NCBI GenBank assembly: GCA_002476905.1
Contig: DLND01000015.1
Span: forward strand, 615 to 8,563
Direction of reading: 5' to 3'
Length of the DNA stretch: 7,949 nt
From: Flavobacteriales bacterium UBA7519
GTDB lineage: Bacteria > Bacteroidota > Bacteroidia > Flavobacteriales > Weeksellaceae
Part shown: piece by piece, positions 5,427 to 7,949 of the stretch
Layout of the letters: every line of letters starts with the position of its first letter
Position numbering within the stretch: position 1 is the stretch's first letter
Position numbers and translations under genes: made by a program
The notes under the pieces: model-generated
Seen by the model: only the letters and a program-made list of their open reading frames with translations
Told to the model about the DNA's origin: nothing
Database searches by the model: none

Positions 5427-6914
5427 ATGAAAAACTTACTCATAGGATTTACTTTTTCTTTAGTAACAATGTTTTCTGCACAGAAAAATGATATCCAGTA
5501 CTACATTGACAAAGCGCCATTCAAATTTGGACAAATGGTTTTACCGACAATCCCACAAAAAGATTATAATTTCAAGGATTTTGGTGGCGTGGCCGATGGA
5601 AAAACATTGAATACAAAAGCATTTGAAAAAGCAATTACTACCATCGCCGCAAACGGTGGCGGAAGATTGATTGTCCCAGCCGGAACTTGGTTAACTGGCC
5701 CAATCGAACTAAAAAGTAAAATCGATTTTCACGTTGAAGAAGGAGCGATTGTACAATTCAGTAGCGATATCAAGCAATTTCCAATGAGAGAAACTTCGTC
5801 TGGAAAATTTGAAGTAACTCCACCAATCTGGGGAAATAATCTGAAGGACGTTTCGTTTACCGGAAAAGGAATTTTTGACGGTGCCGGAGAAGCGTGGCGA
5901 CCTGTGAAGAAATTCAAAACAACAGATACACAATGGAAAGAATTGATTTCAAAACAAGGAAGCGTCCTAAGTGATGATGGAAAAATATGGTATCCAAGCG
6001 AATCCGCAAAACGTGGCGAAGAACTGGCAAAAGTAATTACGAAAATGCCAAATGCAACGCTTGATATGTACGAGCAGCTTCACCATTATCTCAGACCAAT
6101 GATGTTTACACTTTCGAAAGTGACTAATCTTTTGATTGATGGACCAACATTTCGAAACTCGCCGAAATTTGTCATCAATCCAAAACAAATCACGAATCTT
6201 GTGATTAGAAACACCACGGTTTATAATCCGAAATGGGCTCAAAATGGAGACGGAATCGATATCAGCGCGTCTAAAAACGTGATTATTTACAACACAAAAG
6301 TGAACGCAGGCGACGACGGAATCTGTATGAAATCCAGCGGAACACCGAAAAATGGAGAAGCACTTTTACAAAACGTCATCATCGCAGAATGTACTGTGAA
6401 TGAAGGTCACGGCGGTTTCGTAATTGGAAGTAATACGGATGGCGGAATGAAAAATATTTTTGTGTCCAACTGCACTTTTGACGGAACGGATATCGGAATC
6501 CGTGTGAAAAGCAACTCGGGAAGAGGTGGCGATGTGAGCCAAATCTACATCGATAATATCGAAATGAAAAACATCATCAAAGAAGCAGTTTTATTTGATA
6601 CGTTCTATGCTGATGCGCCAGTCGGAAGCACGAAAGAAAGCGAAGCGGCACAACATACGGGCGAAAAAGTGCCTTATTTTCACGATTTTTATGTGAGTAA
6701 TGTGAATTGTTCTTCGTCTGAAACGGCTTTTAGTTTTGTAGGCTTGCCTGATAAATTGATTGAGAATCTTTTCTTTAAAAACGTGAATATCATGAGTAAG
6801 AAAGGAATTGTGGGCAAAAATGCACAGAATATCGTTTTTGAAAATGTGAAAATCAACAATTCGAGAGATTATAAAATCGATAGTGGTTTGAAAAAAGCGA
6901 TTGTTGTGAAATAA
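5427..6914 (+). CDS. Glycoside hydrolase family 28 protein (polygalacturonase type), secreted
   Basis: It probably hydrolyses alpha-1,4-galacturonosyl bonds of pectin, or a related pectic glycan, outside the cytoplasm. It has 495 residues. The N-terminus MKNLLIGFTFSLVTMFSA is a signal peptide. YNFKDFGGVADGKTLNTKAF (47-66) opens the parallel beta-helix, as in most GH28 proteins. The catalytic set is complete: NGDGID (273-278, the NTD-type motif, D275), GDDG (295-298, D296/D297), GHGG (327-330, H328) and RVK (359-361). The segment FDGAGEAWRPVKK (150-162) followed by WKELI...LSDDGKIWYPSE resembles the long insert of exo-acting bacterial members, but endo versus exo action is not certain. No C-terminal type IX sorting domain is seen; the protein ends in beta-helix repeats and KKAIVVK, so periplasmic placement is likely. 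There is no SusC/SusD or other pectin gene beside it. Repeats flank it on both sides. No strong TAnnTTTG box is seen directly upstream. Confidence 0.94.
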   Translation: MKNLLIGFTFSLVTMFSAQKNDIQYYIDKAPFKFGQMVLPTIPQKDYNFKDFGGVADGKTLNTKAFEKAITTIAANGGGRLIVPAGTWLTGPIELKSKIDFHVEEGAIVQFSSDIKQFPMRETSSGKFEVTPPIWGNNLKDVSFTGKGIFDGAGEAWRPVKKFKTTDTQWKELISKQGSVLSDDGKIWYPSESAKRGEELAKVITKMPNATLDMYEQLHHYLRPMMFTLSKVTNLLIDGPTFRNSPKFVINPKQITNLVIRNTTVYNPKWAQNGDGIDISASKNVIIYNTKVNAGDDGICMKSSGTPKNGEALLQNVIIAECTVNEGHGGFVIGSNTDGGMKNIFVSNCTFDGTDIGIRVKSNSGRGGDVSQIYIDNIEMKNIIKEAVLFDTFYADAPVGSTKESEAAQHTGEKVPYFHDFYVSNVNCSSSETAFSFVGLPDKLIENLFFKNVNIMSKKGIVGKNAQNIVFENVKINNSRDYKIDSGLKKAIVVK

Positions 6915-7051
6915 TATCAATTGCGTCGGGCTTTAGCCCGATGTAATTTGAAAAATAGTTCGAGGCTTTAGCCAAAATTTATAATAATTTTTGGCTAAAG
7001 CCTTTTTCATTTATATCCTATTAATGGGCTAAAGCCCATTTCTATTGATGT
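6915..7051. repeat. REPIN-like nested palindrome filling the gap between convergent genes
   Basis: The element has three hairpins. A: CGGGCTTTAGCCCG (6927-6940). B: a 15-bp perfect stem, AGGCTTTAGCCAAAA (6963-6977) with 6989-7003. C: AATGGGCTAAAGCCCATT (7023-7040). The two halves are inverted copies of one order: ATATCAAT (6914-6921) or its inverted match ATTGATGT (7044-7051) at the outside, then a GGGCTTTAGCCC palindrome, then GGCTTTAGCCAAAA at the centre. It begins right after the pectinase stop and ends 5 bp before the topoisomerase stop. The form matches REP doublets (REPINs) mobilised by RAYT (TnpA-REP) transposases; no such gene is in the window. Confidence 0.75.
6963..7007 (+). terminator. 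Terminator-like central hairpin after the pectinase gene
   Basis: The 15-bp stem of the palindromic element (6963-6977 with 6989-7003) ends in TTTTT at 7003-7007 on the plus strand. It would terminate the pectinase transcript. No T-run follows the stem on the minus strand, so it is not an obvious terminator for the topoisomerase gene. Confidence 0.65.
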
Positions 7052-7056
7052 AAATT

Positions 7057-7949
7057 TTATTTTATGCTAATCGAAAAATCATCATTAAGGATTAAAACTC
7101 CTTCTTCTTGTTCGCCTATGAAACCTTTCAGTTTGGAAGTTTTGCTTTTCAGAATCAAATCCTGCAATTGTTTTTCTGATAACTTTTTCCCAAATATTTC
7201 AAATGGAACTTTGAAACCACAACCTTTATAATCGGAACATCCAACGGCAGTTTTGCCTTTCATCATATTGTTCGATTTACATTTTGGACATTGAGTTTCT
7301 TCCCATATAATTTCGGTTTTTACTCTTGGCTTCTTTTCTTTTGGAGCTTCTTTTTTTTCTTCCTGAATGATAACTTTCCCTTTTCCGCTGATGACTTTTT
7401 GGGTCAAATCGGTAACCATTTCTATCAATTCTTCTTTGAATTGATTCGCTTCGTACTCACCTTTTTCGATTTTTCTAAGTTTCGATTCCCATTCTCCTGT
7501 TAGTTCAGGACTTTTAAGAAGTTCGTCTTCTATTGTATCAATCAGTTCGATTCCGGTTTGCGTGGCGATAAGATTTTTACGTTTCTTCTCGATGTATTTT
7601 CGTTTGAAAAGCGTTTCGATGATATTCGCTCTTGTAGAAGGTCTTCCGATACCGTTATTCTTTAGCATTTCGCGCAATTCTTCATCTTCCACTTGTTTTC
7701 CTGCTGTTTCCATTGCTCTTAGCAAAGTCGCTTCTGTATAAGGTTTTGGAGGCGAAGTTTTTCCTTGATGAATCAAAGGTTCGTGGTCTCCTTTCTCTCC
7801 AGCAACAAATTCTGGAATACTTTGTTCCTCGTCTTTATCCTTTTCGTCCTTCTCCTCTTTTTTGTCTTTGGCATAAATGATTCTCCAACCTGGTTCCAAA
7901 ATTTGTTTTCCGGAAGCTTTGAAAGGAATAGTTCCAACCTGACCTTCCC
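7057..7949 (-). CDS. topB: Type IA DNA topoisomerase, probably topoisomerase III, C-terminal part
   Basis: Type IA topoisomerases pass one DNA strand through a transient break in another, relaxing negative supercoils and decatenating replication or recombination intermediates. The reading frame is open to the right edge, so 296 residues are visible (starting EGQVGTIPFKASGKQ) and the N-terminal Toprim domain and catalytic tyrosine are outside. Visible in order: a very acidic/lysine-rich linker (about residues 26-42); YTEATLL (70-76) and GIGRPSTR (99-106), both hallmark type IA motifs; a charged linker; a C4 zinc ribbon with cysteines at about 220, 223, 237 and 243; and a C-terminal Toprim-associated repeat (about 256-296, SKLKGFIGEQEEGVLILNDD). 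The single zinc finger plus that C-terminal repeat suits Bacteroidota TopB better than TopA with its several fingers, but the choice is inference. It converges on the pectinase gene. Confidence 0.9.
   Translation of the reverse strand, partial: EGQVGTIPFKASGKQILEPGWRIIYAKDKKEEKDEKDKDEEQSIPEFVAGEKGDHEPLIHQGKTSPPKPYTEATLLRAMETAGKQVEDEELREMLKNNGIGRPSTRANIIETLFKRKYIEKKRKNLIATQTGIELIDTIEDELLKSPELTGEWESKLRKIEKGEYEANQFKEELIEMVTDLTQKVISGKGKVIIQEEKKEAPKEKKPRVKTEIIWEETQCPKCKSNNMMKGKTAVGCSDYKGCGFKVPFEIFGKKLSEKQLQDLILKSKTSKLKGFIGEQEEGVLILNDDFSISIK

Noticed and set aside
6700..6914. Possible type IX secretion C-terminal domain on the pectinase
   Set aside because: The C-terminus continues the beta-helix repeats (NVNIMSKKG, ENVKINNS) and lacks the separate 70-residue sorting domain; the final lysine-rich residues alone are not enough.
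6927..7040. CRISPR-like spacing of three GGGCTTTAGCCC-type palindromes
   Set aside because: The copies are not direct repeats of one length, the spacers are unequal, and the whole is an inverted arrangement with no cas genes.

Overview
The window is a stretch of ordinary chromosome from an A+T-rich member of the Bacteroidota, most likely class Flavobacteriia and close to Chryseobacterium (Weeksellaceae). That placement is inference. It rests on the missing Shine-Dalgarno sequences before the genes, a textbook Bacteroidota promoter (TTTG-N20-TAnnTTTG) at 2099-2130, the style of the proteins, and GGGCTTTAGCCC-type intergenic palindromes.

Layout, left to right. (1) 1-470, minus strand: N-terminal 156 residues of a LolD/MacB-type ABC transporter ATPase, cut by the window edge. 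(2) 632-1996, plus: a TolC-family outer-membrane efflux protein, divergent from the ATPase across a 161-bp gap and closed by a hairpin terminator. The two probably serve one export system. (3) 2135-2764, plus: a CoA pyrophosphatase of the NUDIX superfamily with a consensus promoter so close that its mRNA should be nearly leaderless. (4) 2808-3605, plus: a PlsC-like lysophospholipid acyltransferase with altered catalytic motifs, followed by a terminator that could work in both directions. (5) 4902-3700, minus: FabV, an NADH-dependent trans-2-enoyl-ACP/CoA reductase. (6) 4903-5426: about 520 bp without a convincing gene, holding two matching operator-like dyads, two long imperfect inverted repeats and five A+T-rich heptamers. 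(7) 5427-6914, plus: a secreted GH28 polygalacturonase-type pectinase. (8) 6915-7051: a nested palindromic element resembling a REPIN (two REP palindromes in inverted orientation) that fills the gap to the next gene. (9) 7057-7949, minus: the C-terminal 296 residues of a type IA DNA topoisomerase, probably topoisomerase III, cut by the right edge.

How the genes relate. The NUDIX hydrolase, acyltransferase and FabV all touch CoA, acyl-chain or phospholipid metabolism, so 2135-4902 reads as a small lipid/CoA housekeeping block. The pectinase has a different role, carbohydrate scavenging, and is bracketed by repeats on both sides, so it looks like an accessory gene set between fabV and the topoisomerase. 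I found no CRISPR array, tRNA, rRNA, insertion sequence or defence system. The strongest non-genic signals are the REPIN-like element, the paired dyads at 5040-5094 and the probable leaderless promoter. None of these shows a wholly new system.
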